From NCBI RefSeq assembly GCF_030272615.1, contig NC_081409.1, positions 244,735,502 through 244,799,501 on the forward strand: DNA of 64,000 bases, read 5' to 3'. Source of the DNA: Cryptomeria japonica (taxonomy: Eukaryota > Streptophyta > Pinopsida > Cupressales > Cupressaceae). This document shows positions 36,030 through 49,005 of the stretch, one piece after another. The notes under the pieces were generated by a model, which saw only the letters and a list, made by a program, of their open reading frames with translations, did no database searches and was not told the DNA's origin. The translations under genes were made by a program, and so were the position numbers. Numbering within the stretch: position 1 is the first letter of the stretch; each line of letters opens with the position of its first letter.

Positions 36030-37500
36030 TGTAGATGCATAAAAATGACCACATTCCTAAATGAATATTTAATGTTCATTTTATTCTCATTCCTCTATTT
36101 AGTTAAATCTAATTTAATTAAATCACTCACATTCCTCTATTTGATTAAATAAATTAATCAATTTACTTAAATTCACCTAAGCCTTTCATGTCATTTAATT
36201 GAATAAATCATTTTATTTAATTAAATCCCTTCTCTCTCCCTTTAATTAAATTTACATTTAATTAAATTATTCACTCCAAATAAATAAATCTAATTTATTT
36301 ATATCCTCCACTTACAACCACAATTAAAATAAAGTAATTTATTTTAATTAAATTCTATTTTCCCCACCCACTTGCAAAATCCTACATCTCCCACTTGTCT
36401 CTTAAAACCCCTTTCTAAATTCTTCTAGAACCCATCTAATCCTAATCAATTAGCCTAAACCTTTCAATTATCCCTTTCCCCTAAATTTGAGGATGTCACT
36501 TCTCAAATTTGGAGTAAAGTCTTCCAAAGCATTAAAGCCTTTATGCCTTCAACAAGCTAACTTGTTGAATACCCCAAAATTTGGAAAGACTCTTATAAAT
36601 TTGTCCCCAAAGTCTTCCAAACCATTAATGGTTAACTAACCCTTTGTGGCATGGTTAGAGACTTTTTGCCTAACTCAACCCTCATCTAACCATAGGGTCT
36701 CATCAAGCATTCATTGCTTTGACCATGGTTATTCCTTTAACCATTGCACAAGAGTTTATCCTTTGGGTAAAATCTTTATCCAATGGGTAATCTTAACCTA
36801 ACCTTAACCCTTACCTCCTAAGGTAACCATGAGGTCTTCTTAAGCATTTAATGCTTCTTACATCTCCTCTCAAGTAGTCTTATGTTGACAATTGTCACCA
36901 TTTCATTGGTGAGAATTGTAAACATGGATTGATAACTTTCAATCCTGACCCTTGATAAGCTCATCCAATCTTGACCATCCATTGCCCTATTTTTCCTATA
37001 AATAGAGCCCTCGTTCCTTCATTTTAAGAATCCAAGTCTTTAGCATCTCACTTATACTCATTTTTAGCAAGCATTTAATCTCTCTTTGAAATACAAATAG
37101 TCTAATAAACATTTTAGAAGTATTGATATCATCTTAGTTAATCATATAAACTAGTATATCATGTTAGGATAGTCTTGTACTAATCTTTTCATCTTATCAT
37201 CACTAGTTTAGTTCATATTTGTTAAAATCATGCATACATAGGATTGCATTCATATACTAAGATTGATCAAAAGCATCCCTCATTCTCATGATTGTCATCC
37301 CTAAGTCACTTTGCTCAGTGATCTAAGAGCAAAGGCATTGGCTTGAGGGGTCTTGTGAGATAGAGAACAATGGAACACCCCTTGGGAAGTTGAGCTATTC
37401 CTGATAGCTCCATAACTTGCACCAAGAGTCCCATTGGTGTGTGGGCAAGTCATTGAATTTTATAATTTTCGTTTCATTGCACTTCTTTTCCTGCATACAG
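36030..37500 (+). repeat. LTR related to the element N LTR
   Basis: Starts TGTAGATGCATAAAAATG, like N (TGTAGACACCTAAAATTG). It has the same plan: an AATTAAAT-rich first third, then a TATA box (TATAAATA, 36997-37004) and an AAGCATTTAAT-type downstream region. The 3' edge is uncertain because a microsatellite and the insertion of element B follow. It is probably a 3' or solo LTR. Confidence 0.5.
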
Positions 37501-37509
37501 CTATATATA

Positions 37510-37590
37510 TACATACATACACATGTGTGTGTGTGTGTGTGTGCACACGCGCGTGTGTGTGTACATATGTATATATGTATGTATAATAAA
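37510..37590. repeat. (TG)n/(TA)n microsatellite
   Basis: ATATATACATACATACACA, then about ten TG units, a CACACGCGCG block and further TG and TATG units. It lies just outside the LTR of element B. Confidence 0.95.
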
Positions 37591-37598
37591 TACATACA

Positions 37599-38092
37599 TG
37601 ATGGAAATAGGGTAGACAACTGAGTGGGGGGTGAATCAGTTATCATAAAAACTCAAGAAACTTAAACTTTTTTTTTAGATCTAATAATTAAACATGAAAG
37701 CATAGATCAATAACACATCATAAACACACATAACACCAAAGTTTTTGACATGGAAACCCGGTTAAGGGAAAAACCATGGTGGGGATGAACCCACAAAATA
37801 GGTATACTCTATTAGAAGTATTATAATAGGGAATGCACATGCATTTGAGCACACTGCCTAGAGCTCATTTCTCAAAATAAAAGGGGCTCAATGCATGTAC
37901 AATCAATTTTGGATCACATATGAAAGTTATGAACTGAGAAATAGCATCTCCTTAATGCCTGGTTCAATTCCATTGAAGCACAAAACAACTTTCTTCTTCA
38001 CACTTCTTCTCTACCTTCAAAATATGTATACATTCAATTCACATACGTAATTATCCACTCTCCACCACATTCGAATACAAAGATATTACAAT
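37599..38092 (-). repeat. Element B 3' LTR, left piece
   Basis: Starts TGATGGAAATAGGGTAG and aligns with 63296 onward (TGATAGAAATAGGGCAG), including CCATGGTGGGGATGAACCC and CTCTCCACCAC. It ends at the target duplication ACAAT (38088-38092). Confidence 0.9.
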
Positions 38093-39341
38093 TGTAAAGC
38101 AGAAAATCGTGATCGAACCCTAAGTGTTCCCCCCACCACTCCAAGGAGAGAGAAAGGAGGTCACTAGGGTTGATGGTTTTCACATAGGGGAGACTTTACA
38201 TTCAAAAGAGAGGTTGAAACCCACAAGATCCAATCCCACACAATGCAAGATTGGATTCTAAATTAGTTTCAAGGGTTGAGACATCAAGGATACCCTCTTT
38301 TGTAAAGATTGTAGATAGAAAGATTGAACTAGGAATGCATGTAAAGTAAGAAAGATTCGCTTATAAATAGAGATAGGGATATAGGATGAAGCTGCGGACC
38401 TGGAATTAGCAGTAAAATGTTGAGACGACGCTGTCCTGCAAATTTGAGCGAAAGTTGATGGGACGATGGTGCCCGGCGTGCACACGGTCCTCCGAAAAAT
38501 CCACGAAACGAAGGGGGATTTGTTCGTCTCTGCATAAGGATTCCAGATCTTCAATTATAGCCGCGTACCTACAACCTACACACAGAAAAGAGAGGACGAT
38601 TGGGGGGTTAGGGATTAGGGGTTTTCCCTTAGGTCAAACCCCGGTTTTGGAATTAACCAAGAAATGAGAAATGCTGTAAATGATTGTAATGTAATAAAGT
38701 ACCAATACCTTGTTGTAAGAATGTTTGTATTCTTACATGCGAAGGTGTAAATGTTGTTGTATGTTGTATGTTGTAAGTGATCTCCTCTTCAATGGTTGAA
38801 TCCTTGTCTTGAATGCAACACTTAGCCTTGAATGGAGACTTAGAATGATCAATTGCTTGAAGGAATGCTTGAATGCTTGAATGTTTGAATATCGTTTCCA
38901 CGTCTTGTACACATATGTCCCTCCTCCTCAAAATGGGAGACGAAATGTAGTTTATATACTTGTCAATTAGGGTTGAAAGACTTATTTTTCTGACCTTAGG
39001 CCGACCTAGGAAGATTATTTTCCAATTTGCAAACATAAAGACCCGAGACCCAAAAGAGACCGGGCCCAAAAATAGGGCCAGGGACCAGGGCGCTGAGCGC
39101 CATGGTCCTGGGGGACCAGGGCACTAGGCGCAATGGTCCTGAAGGACCAGGGCACTAGGCGCCATGGTCCCACCTCTAGGGACAGCAGGGTGCAAGGAGG
39201 ATCAGGCCAGGGTGCTGAAAAATGCAGTTTTTGATGTCATAAACAAGTTTCGGGGTCTCCATTCAGGTTCCGTGTTGCATCGCCATCGTGAAGACCCAAA
39301 TGCGGTCGAAATTGCAAGTGTCACAATTTTAGGATGCTACA
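38093..39341 (-). repeat. G LTR1 (array left edge, 3' LTR)
   Basis: Plus-strand view starts TGTAAAGCAGAAAATCG and ends TTTTAGGATGCTACA; 1249 bp, full length. A TATA box lies on the minus strand (TTTATATA at 38951-38958 as seen on the plus strand). A GC-rich motif occurs in three tandem copies at 39081-39172. Confidence 0.9.
38951..38958 (-). promoter_or_regulatory. LTR TATA box (G family)
   Basis: TATATAAA on the minus strand, conserved at the equivalent place in LTR4 (49852-49859) and LTR6 (57565-57572). It is the likely core promoter. Confidence 0.6.
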
Positions 39342-41363
39342 TTTAGCCCCCACTTTAGCGGGAGTATAAGCGTATGCTCATACTTCCGGTAAAGTACAAG
39401 GAAACAACATTGAAAGACTTTCACCACGTCAAGGAGGCAAGACACACCAAGCCCCCAGTGGACTAAGGATCTTACGACTTCGATTGACAAAGTAAAAGGG
39501 AATATCATGAGGGAGAACCATGATTGTCAATAGTAAGGTTCCCTCGCTATGCGTCATGCAAGAGAAATACCAAAAATTTTCAAGGCAAAGCTAAGTTCGC
39601 CAAGAAATTTTCAAGTATCCTGAAGGGATAGACGGGGTGTATGCCCCCCTACGTTAAAGCGATCGCACATGCCTCATTGGGGGTGATTGCAATCGAACCC
39701 TAACTAGTGATCATAGGGGGAATGTCTTGTATAGAAGTAGTCATTATGTTTGATGTAAAGGTAGGTATGCTAGCAATAGAAGTTGTCAAAGGAATAGAAT
39801 GATTGACTTGAGTAGGAGGTTGTGTATAACCCAAAGTTTCAGCACAACTCTTCATAGGCATCACATTTGAATCCACAATGTGTGCAATACTACGCAAAAT
39901 ATCAATTCCATTCTTATCATTTTGAACCATACATTTTAGACCTTCAATTAAAGGAAGAGCTTGACTATCGGGGTATTCTTGAGACATCCATTGTCGAAAA
40001 TCGTCAAATTGGTTATCCGATTTCGAAAGTTGTTCTACAGAAACCTCATGGAGAGCTTCTTCATCATTAAGAGGATTAGAGGAATTACCCGTGTCCTCGT
40101 TAAAGAGGCCATTCAAATTAGGTTCCATCTCCTCAGTAATTAAACCTTGGAAAGACTTAATTCTAAGGCTTCGTCTAACGGGAATAGTGTAAGTAGGGCT
40201 TATTGTTGTAAAACTCATGCACTAGGGAGAGAGAGAAATTTTTGAATTTAGAGGTAGCAAATTTCAATAAAATCAGCCAATCTCCTGGATTTAAGCTGTT
40301 AAATGCAATCACGACAATCTCCCGAAATTTCAGAAAAAATGTCAGGGACCATGGCGAACGGAGTGCACACGGTCCTTGCAACTTTTTTTGAAATTTTCAG
40401 GGATGAAAGTTATGATGATTTTAAAGCTAATCTGAAAAAATTGAGTGATTTTACGATCTGTAGTAGGCCAAATTAAAGTTGCAATCTCAAAATTGAACCC
40501 TACCAAGATTGTCGAAAAATGCAAAATTCGAATTTTATGATTTTAGAGGGAATACTAAGAGCAATGCAAGCTTTGAAATTTAAAAGTTGACTCAATTTCA
40601 TGCAAAATTCAATTTTGAAAGCGGAAATCAAAGTTGGTGTAATTAAACACTTAATTTCAAAAGTCACAAATTGCAAGAATTTGAATAAAGCATTGAAATT
40701 TCGAATGAATGCCAACACACTTTTCAGATTTAGGATAGTAAGAAGCACAATTTTGACATGAATTTTAATTTCAACTATTTTTGAATGATTAGAAGCCTTA
40801 ATCCAAGCAATCACTAGACCAACTTTGACTTTAATTTTAAAAGTGTTAGAATTGATGAAATCAGCCAAAATTCTAGATTTTAGCAGAAAAATGCAGTAAG
40901 ATCTAGCTCCCGAAATTTCAGAAAAAATGTCAGGGATGATGGCGCTCGGGGTGCACACGGTCCTCGCAACTTTTTTCCAAATTCTTAGAGATGAAAGATA
41001 TTATGATTTTGTTGCGGAATCCAAAGTTACAGCCGATTTGGAGATGTTTTGATCAGTGAAATCATCAGTCAAAGGCTGAATCAAGAGGGTTTTAAAAATT
41101 AGGGTTTTGACACTTAACCACTTAATTTTCAAAATTAAACCACAAATATGATTTGAAAATTTGGAATAGAAGGGTAGATCTGAAACAAGCATTAACAATT
41201 AGACATTTCACAAGCTCAATTACTAAAAAGAAAATTTAGGGTTTTTATGCAATTAACCTCTAAAATTTGCAAAAGATCAAACATGGAAATGTAATCAAGG
41301 CATCCAATTTTCAGATCTAACCATGAATAATCAGAAAGGATGTTCACGTCGGGTTCACTAAAA
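39342..41363 (-). mobile_element. G1 body with large internal deletion
   Basis: Retains the PPT-side region (39342-39690), then jumps near 39695 directly into ORF1 sequence, the leader (40219-41340) and the PBS (41341-41360). Relative to G2 about 3.3 kb of ORF1 C-terminus and all of ORF2 are missing. Confidence 0.8.
39700..40218 (-). pseudogene. G1 ORF1 fragment
   Basis: N-terminal 172 codons of the G ORF1 product (MSFTTISPTYTIPVRRSLRI), truncated by the deletion. Same start context as in G2 and G3. It is nearly identical to the other copies up to the break (SIQDIPPMITS). Function as in ORF1 of G3. Confidence 0.8.
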
Positions 41364-42406
41364 TGTAAAGAAGAAAATCACGATTGAACCCTAAGTGTTC
41401 CCCCCACCACTCCAAGGAGAGAGAAAGGGGGTCACTAGGGTTGACGGTTTTCACTTAGGGGAGACTTTACATTCAAAAGAGGGGTTGAAACCCACAAGAT
41501 CCAATCCCACACAATGCAAGATTGGATTCTAAATGAGTTTCAAGGGTTAAGACAGCAAGGCTACCCTCTTTTGTAAAGAATGTAGATAGAAGGATTAAGC
41601 TAGGAATGCATGAAAAGTGAGAAAGATTCGTTTATAAATAGAGATAGGAATATAGGATGAAGCTGCGGACTTGGAATTAGCAGTAAAATGTTGAGACGGC
41701 GCTGTCCTGCAAATTTGAGCAAAAGTTGATGGGACGATGGCCCCCGGTGTGCACACGGTCCTCCAAAAATCCATGAAACGAAGGGGGATCTGTTCATCTC
41801 TGCACAAGGATTCTAGATCTTCAATTACAGCCACGTACCTACAACCTACACACAGAAAAGAGAGGACGATTGGGGGGTTAGGGATTAGGGGTTTGCCCTT
41901 AGGTCAAACCCCGGTTTTGGAATTAACCAAGAAATGAGAAATGTTGTAAATGTAAATGATTGTAATGTAATAAAGTACCAATACCTTGTTGTAAGAATGT
42001 TTGTATTCTTACATACGAAGGTGTAAATGTTGTTGTATGTTGTATGTTGTATGTTGTATGTGGTATGTGATCTCCTCTTCAATGGTTGAATCCTTGTCTT
42101 GAATGCAACACTTAGCCTTGATTGGAGACTTAGAATTATCAACTGCTTGAAGGAATGCTTCAATGCTTGAATGCTTGAATGTTTGAGTGTTTTAATATTG
42201 CTTCCGCATCTTGTACACATATGTCCTTCCTCCTCAAAATGGGAGAGGAAATGTAGTTTATATACTTGTCAATTAGCATTGAAAAACTGATTTTTTCGAC
42301 CTTAGGCCGACCTAGGAAGATTATTTTCCAATTTGCAAACTTAAAGACCCGAAGCCCCATAAGAGACCGGGCCCAAAATAGGGCCAGGGACCAGGGCGCT
42401 GGGCGC
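41364..42406 (-). repeat. G LTR2, truncated
   Basis: Full at its left (TGTAAAGAAGAAAATCACG, next to the PBS) but stops inside the GC-rich motif at GCGCTGGGCGC. The last roughly 200 bp are lost. It is followed by AAAA and LTR3. The AAAA matches the base run that normally sits between PBS and LTR, so a whole body between LTR2 and LTR3 was deleted. Confidence 0.85.
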
Positions 42407-42410
42407 AAAA

Positions 42411-43653
42411 TGTAAAGTGAAAAATCGCAAGTGAACCCTAAGTGTTCCCCCCACCACTCCAAGGAGAGAGAAAGGAGGTCACTAGGGTTGACGGTTTTCA
42501 CTTAGGGGAGACTTTACATTCAAAAGAGGGGTTGAAACCCACAAGATCCAATCCCACACAATGCAAGATTGGATTCTAAATGAGTTTTAAGGGTTAAGAC
42601 AGCAAGGCTACCCTCTTTTGTAAAGAATGTAGATAGAAAGATTGAGCTAGGAATGCATAAAAAGTGAGAAAGATTCACTTATAAACAGAGATAGGAATAT
42701 GGGATGAAGCTGCGGACCTGGAATTAGCAGTAAAATGTCGAGACGACGCTGTCCTGCAAATTTGAGTGAAAGTTGACGGGACGATGGCCCCCAGCGTGCA
42801 CACGGTCCTTCGAAAAATCTGTGAAACGAAGGGGGATTTGTTCGTCTCTGCACAAGGATTCCAAATCTTCAATTACAGCCGCGTACCTACAACCTACACA
42901 TAGAAAAGAGAAGACGATTGGGGGGTTAGGGATTAGGGGTTTGCCCTTAGGTCAAACCCCGGTTTTGGAATTAACCAAGAAATGAGAAATGTTGTAAATG
43001 TAAATGATTGTAATGTAATTAAGTACCAATACCTTGTTGTAAGAATGTTTGTATTCTTACATGCAAAGGTGTAAATGTTGTTGTATGTTGTATGTTGTAT
43101 GTGGTATGTGATCTCCTCTTCAATGGTTGAATCCTTGTCTTGAATGCAACACTTAGCCTTGAATGGAGACTTAGAATGCTCAATTGCTTGAAGGAATGCT
43201 TGAATGCTTGAATGTCGCTTCTGCCTTTTTTCCATCTACCCTTTTTGAGAGGAGAAATGTAGTTTATATACTTGCCAATTAGGGTTAAAAGACTAATTTT
43301 TCTGACCTTAGGCCGACCTGCGAAGATTATTTTCCAATTTGCAAACATAAAGACCCGAGACCCAAAAGAGACCGGGCCCAAAAATAGGGCCAGGGACCAG
43401 GGCGCTGGGCGCCATGGTCCTGGGGGACCAGAGCACTCGGCGCCATGGTCTTGAAGGACTAGGGCGCTGGGCGCCATGGTCCCACCTCCAAGGACAGCAG
43501 GGTGCAAGGAGGATCAGGCCAGGGTGCTAAAAAATGCAGTTTTTGATGTCATGGACAAGTTTCGGGGTCTCCATTCAGGTTCAGTGTTGCGTCGCCATCA
43601 TGAAGACCCAAATGCGGTCGAAATTGCAAGTGTCACAATTTTAGGATGCTACA
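42411..43653 (-). repeat. G LTR3 (3' LTR of G2)
   Basis: Full-length copy, TGTAAAGTG... to TTAGGATGCTACA, followed by the polypurine tract TTTAGCCCCCACTTT (plus-strand view). Three copies of the GC-rich motif lie at 43393-43485. Confidence 0.9.
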
Positions 43654-44401
43654 TTTAGCCCCCACTTTAGCGGGAGTATAAGCGTACGCTCATACTTCCA
43701 TTAAAGTACAAGGAAACAACATTGAAAGACTTTCACCACATCAAGGAGGCAAGACACACCAAGCCCCCAGTGGACTAAGGATCTTACGACTTCGATTGAC
43801 AAAGTAAAAGGGAAGATCATGAGAGAGAACCATGACTGTCAATAGTAAGGTTCCCTCACTATGAGTCATGCAAGAGACATACCAACAATTTTCAAGGCAA
43901 AGCTAAGTTTGCCAAGAAATTTTCAAGTATCCTGAAGGGATAGACGGGATATATGCCCCCCTACGTTAAAGCGATCGCACATGCCTCAATGGGGGTGATT
44001 GCTTTAAAGTAGTGATACACATAAGAAATGAGAAGGGAAAGGAGCACATTATCACAAAGATTTAGCCCCCAAGTGTGAGATAAACCCAAGGATAATAGAC
44101 ACAAAACACAAAGCACGAGGTGACTTTTCTTCCCTCAGGGTCAGTATGATGTATGATAATTCATGTATATCATATGTATGTATGCATAATTGTTCGTCAT
44201 TCCCCAATCAAGGAAGGTCACCTAGAAGAAGGGAACACATGTGTCTTTTGAGTCAACATGAGAGAGACCAAAAGAGATCTCAATGCTTTGCATCGTCCTC
44301 AAGTAGACAACACTAAGGACAACAAATAGAAGAATGAGAATAACACATAGAAGAAGTAACAAAAGAAAGAGAGGAGGAGAGAATCTGCTATGCTAATGAA
44401 A
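43654..44401 (-). other. G2 3' untranslated region
   Basis: Polypurine tract next to LTR3, then non-coding sequence with ATGCCCCCCTACGTTAAAGC and a TATGTATG run. It is conserved with the equivalent region of G3 (51346-52100). No ORF. Confidence 0.6.
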
Positions 44402-47133
44402 CTAGTCTAGCACGTCAACTACCTCCCGATCTTGCTGATCAATGTTTCGGGAAGGTAGGGAACACGCTAGAGGAGGAACATCCAACACAGCAGATGGAGC
44501 TATCACGAGATCCAAACAAGGGCTATGTTCATGTTCCAAGCCACGTTGTTCTTGTCTAGGAGCTAGGATAAGTGCTTTAGAAAATTCGTTAGATAAATGG
44601 TTATCAACATCAACATATTCATATTCATTATCAGAAGCAAGAAAAGTAACATTTTCATCATGAATAACATTTTCATCTATATCATCATCAAGATTTATAA
44701 AAATAGGATTTTTAACTCGCACAGGATCAAGACCATCATGCATCTTATGTTTAGGAGATTTTGGAGAAAATGGAATAATGCTTGTTGAAGGTGTTTTTGG
44801 GGATTGCAACGTTTGAGAAGCAGCTGCCTCAGCTCTAAGATGACGCTTTGGTTGGCGTTCACGCGTAGAACGATTTCATCTAGTCTTAGTAGGAAGTTGA
44901 GAAGATTGAGGAGGAGGAATGTTCTCATCCTTATCACTTGGGTGTTTAGGTTGTGGTCTCTTAGGTTGGATAATAGGAGAAGAGGAAGGTCTCTTCTCTT
45001 TATAAAAGGAAGGAGGAGGAACTGCTCCATATAAAGGAGGAATATTTGGTTTAGGAAGGAGACCAAGTCCATCATGATGAGGAGGTATAGGTCTACTTTT
45101 AGAAAGTTTATTAGACATAGACATAGTCACATCCATAGGAATGGGTTGGGAGTCTTCTTGAGGAAAGACATTAGTTTTATCTTTCAAAGGAAGAACTTCA
45201 AGAACGATAGGAATATCAAGTTTGGGTGTTCTAGGTTCACTTAGAGATAGGATCATATCTGTTTTCCACTTTTGATAAGATTTGAAAAGATGATCACTTC
45301 GCAGAGGAAGAGATTGGAATTGTTTAGGCCAAAAATAATCAATAGGAACGCTAGAAGTTCTTTCAGCTAGTTTAAAGAGACTATGATTGACAGTAACAAC
45401 TTCACCATTATGGGGAAATTTCAAACACTTGTGAATAGGAGAAGCAATAGCTTTCATGGAAGATAGCCAAGGATAGCCTAGCTTCACATGAAATTGTTCA
45501 GATGAAGGAATAATAGCAAAGTTCACATCAAGGGATTTGTTATGGACCTCAATAGGTAATGTAATAGAACCAATTGCAGGAGAAGAAAATGCATCAAATA
45601 ATTTCACAACCACATTTGTTTCATCATAGATCACTTGATTCAATTGCAAAGTAAAAAGAAATTCCTCAGTAATGACATTAACCATGCAAGAAGGATCAAT
45701 AAGCACTCCACGACAAGGTGTATTCTTGACTTTTGCAACTTTATATAAAGGACCATCAAGTGCCCTGATAGTTTCACTAGAATCAAATGTGATGGAAGGT
45801 TCTTTAGGGATTTTTTGCTGCTCTACAAAGTTGATCACATTCAGAGTCATAGACACAAGACCATCAGATGAGAAAGAGGAATCATTAGTCTCAATCACAT
45901 TAGAGGTATGAGAAGGTAACGGATCAGTAAAAATATTAAGATTTTGGTTAGGAGGAGCTACAGATGTGTTGCCTTTATCATTCACACCAGAAACAGAGAT
46001 AGTATTATTATCAATCAAATCTTGAATTTTACCCTTTAAAGCAAAACATTTTTCAGTATCATGCCCAGGTTGACGATGAAATTGACAAAAAGATTTGTTA
46101 TCAAAATAGGGTGAATTAATCTTTGTAGGATCTATTTGCTTTATAGGAGGGAGAGTAAGCACATTTTCTTCCAATAACTTATTCATAATACTATGCAATG
46201 ATTCATTCAAAGGAGTAAACTTTCTTTCTTTCTTGAAAAACTTAGAAATAGGAGGCACACCTGATGTTGCATTCACATTGTTGTTGATGATGTTTTCATT
46301 GAATTTAATAGACTCCCTGTTCGGTTTAAACTTTCCAAATGGTTGTTGACTACTATCACCCTTATCACTCGGAGCCATAGGATTTGCTTGTTCCATTTGA
46401 CTCACAGTCAATTGATAATTGTGAAGAGTTGCACACAACTGTTGGAAAGAAGTAAACTCAGAAAACAGGAATTTTTCACTAATATCTTTTTGTAAATTAG
46501 AAATAAAGATTCTTTGAATATCATTGTCAGGCACTGGAAAAGAAATTTGAGCACACAAATGCTATATCTACCAATGAAATCAGTCACTTTTTCTTTAACA
46601 CCTTGTTTACAATGCATTAAATCAATCAAAGTAACTTTAGGACTTATATTGTTTTGAAATTGTTGAAAGAAAGCATTTGCAAGTTGTTCGAAAGAAGTAA
46701 TGGAATAAGAAGGCAACGAGCAATACCATTGTAGGGATTTATCTCTTAATGTCCTAGTAAATAGTTTTGCAAGCAACCTTTGGTCATAAGCAAAATCGGT
46801 ACATATTCTTTGAAAAGTCTTAACATGTGTTAGAGGATCACCTTTACCATTATAAAGCTCCAAATGCGGGATTTCAACATGCTTAGGAGGGATAGCTCGA
46901 ACAATGTCAAGAGAAAGTGGGCTCGCAACATCAAATGTGGGCACACTAAACTTAGATTGATTCATAGAGGCAATTTGTTGCTGTAAAGAAGAGACAATTT
47001 GTGCAAGATTGTTAATGGTTGCTTCAGTCGAAGAATTCATATTACATGTGTTAGATTGAGATGGAGGTATTATGTTATTGAAAGAAGGTATTGATTGAGA
47101 GTAAGGTGGCGGGACAGTATGATAGTTAGTCAT
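44402..47133 (-). pseudogene. G2 ORF2: gag plus protease-like domain
   Basis: From MTNYHTVPPPYSQ at 47133 the product has a Gln/Ser-rich start, a Retrotrans_gag domain (LELYNGKGDPLTHVKTFQ, SLQWYCSLPSYSITSFEQL) and a CCHC-like finger (CQFHRQPGHDTEKCFALK). A retropepsin-like fold follows (GVLIDPSCMVNVITEEFL ... KLGYPWLSS), then a Pro/Lys-rich and acidic tail ending at 44402. The active-site triad DS/TG reads D-P-S. It is frame-shifted near 46560, with a TGA near 44880. No RT, RNase H or integrase follows. Confidence 0.85.
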
Positions 47134-47139
47134 AGGAGA

Positions 47140-47826
47140 TTATTGGAAAAGAGGAGCACTACAAGGAGGAATGGAATGGTTAAATGAATTGCCCCCTTGC
47201 GTCATGTTCATTTGTGGAGATGTAATAGGAACATTGATTGAAGGAATGAATGAAGAAGTCGGATCAAATGAAGGAAGAGGGTTAATTGAAGAAGAAGGAT
47301 TGCCCCCATGACTGGTGATCATAGGCGGAATGTCTTGTATAGAAGTAGTCATTATGTTTGATGTAAAGGTAGGTATGCTAGCAATAGAAGTTGTCAAAGG
47401 AATAGAATGATTGACTTGAGTAGGAGGTTGTGTATAACCCAAAGTTTAAGCACAACTCTTCATAGGCATCACATTTGAATCCACAATGTGTGCAATACTA
47501 TGCAAAATATCAATTCCATTCTTATCATTTTGAACCATACGTTTTAGACCCTCAATTAAAGGAAGAGCTTGACTATCGGGGTATTCTTGAGACATCCATT
47601 GTCGAAAATCGTCAAATTGGTTATCCAATTTCGAAAGTTGTTCTACAGAAACCTCATGGAGAGCTTCTTCATCATTAAGAGGATTAGAGGAATTACCCGT
47701 GTCCTCATTAAAGAGGCCATTCAAATTAGGTTCCATCTCCTCAGTAATTAAACCTTGGAAAGACTTAATTCTAAGGCTTCGTCTAACAGGAATAGTGTAA
47801 GTAGGGCTTATTGTTGTAAAACTCAT
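47140..47826 (-). pseudogene. G2 ORF1
   Basis: ATG at 47826 gives MSFTTISPTYTIPVRRSLRI, an acidic middle (NDEEALHEVSVEQLSKLDNQ) and a Ser/Pro/Thr-rich C-terminus. A TAA at about 47443 breaks it after SCA. It ends SAPLFQ before TAA at 47137-47139; ORF2's ATG comes two codons later. No known domain is recognised. See G3 for the intact copy. Confidence 0.75.
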
Positions 47827-48982
47827 GCACTAGGGAGAGAGAAAATTTTGAATTTTAGAGGTAGCAAATTTCAATAAAATCAGCCAATCTCCTAGATTTA
47901 AGCTGTTAAATGCAATCAGGACAATCTCTCGAAATTTCAGAAAAAAATGTCCGGGACCGTGGCGAACGGAGTGCACACGGTCCTCGCAACTTTTTTCGAA
48001 ATTTTCAGAGATGAAAGTTATGTTGATTTTAAAGCTAACCTGAAAAAATTGAGTGATTTTACGATCTGTGGATAGGCCAAATTAAAGTTGCAATCTCAAA
48101 ATTGAACCCTACCAAGATTGTTGAAAAATGCAAAATTTGAATTTTGAAAAAGAGAGGGAAACTGAAATTTTGAATTTTATGATTTTAGAGGGAATACTAA
48201 AAGCAATGTAGGTTTTGAAATTTAAAAATTGACTCAATTTCATGCAAAATTCAATTTTGAAAGCGGAAATCAAAGTTGTCGCAATTAAACAATTAATTTC
48301 TAAAGTCACAAATTGTAAAAATTTGAATAAAGCACAGAAATTTCGAATGAATGCCAACACACTTTTCAGATTTGGGATAGTAAGAAACACAATTTTGACA
48401 TGAATTCCAATTTCAACAATTTTTGAATGATTAGAAGCCTTAATCCAAGCAATCGCTAGAACAACTTTGACTTTAATTTTAAAAGTGTTAGAATTGATGA
48501 AATCAGCCAAAATTCTAGATTTTAGCAGAAAAATACAGTAAGAACTAGCTCTCGAAATTTCGGAAAAAATGTTGGGGACAATGGCGCTCGGGGTGCACAC
48601 GATCCTCGCAACTTTTTTCCAAATTTTCAGGGATGAGAGATATTATGATTTTGTTGCGGAATCCAAAGTTACAGCCGATTTGGAGATGTTTTGATTAGTG
48701 AAATTGTCGGTCAAAGGTTGAATCAAGAGGGTTTCAAAAATTAGGGTTTTGACACTTAACCACTTAATTTTTAGAATTAAAGCACAGATATGATTTGATA
48801 ATTTGCAATAGAAGGGTAGATCTGAAACAAGCATTAACGATTAAACATTTCACAAGCTCAATTACTAAAAAGAAAATTTAGGGTTTTTATGCAATTAACC
48901 TCTAAAATTTGCAAAAGATCAAACATGGAAATGTAATCAAGGCATCCAATTTTCAGATCTAACCATGAATAATCAGAAGGGA
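47827..48982 (-). other. G2 leader with internal repeat
   Basis: About 1.15 kb between PBS and ORF1. Two diverged direct copies of a roughly 160-bp module occur (47870-48030 and 48490-48650), each with AAATCAGCCAA, CGAAATTTC, GTGCACACG and TCCTCGCAACTTTTTT. A third relative lies in the LTR (about 49310-49430). Long leaders commonly carry packaging and dimerisation signals. Confidence 0.65.
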
Positions 48983-49002
48983 TGTTCACGTCGGGTTCAC
49001 CA
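48983..49002 (-). promoter_or_regulatory. G-family primer binding site
   Basis: TGGTGAACCCGACGTGAACA on the minus strand, directly inside LTR4 with AAA between. The same site is at 56684-56703 and, with one change, at 41341-41360. It begins TGG, the complement of a tRNA CCA end. Confidence 0.88.
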
Positions 49003-49005
49003 AAA

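Noticed and set aside
44442-45034. Plus-strand ORFs over the G ORF2 tail, repeated at 52135-52727
   Set aside because: They are antisense shadows of the minus-strand gag/protease ORF. Their conservation follows from the coding strand.
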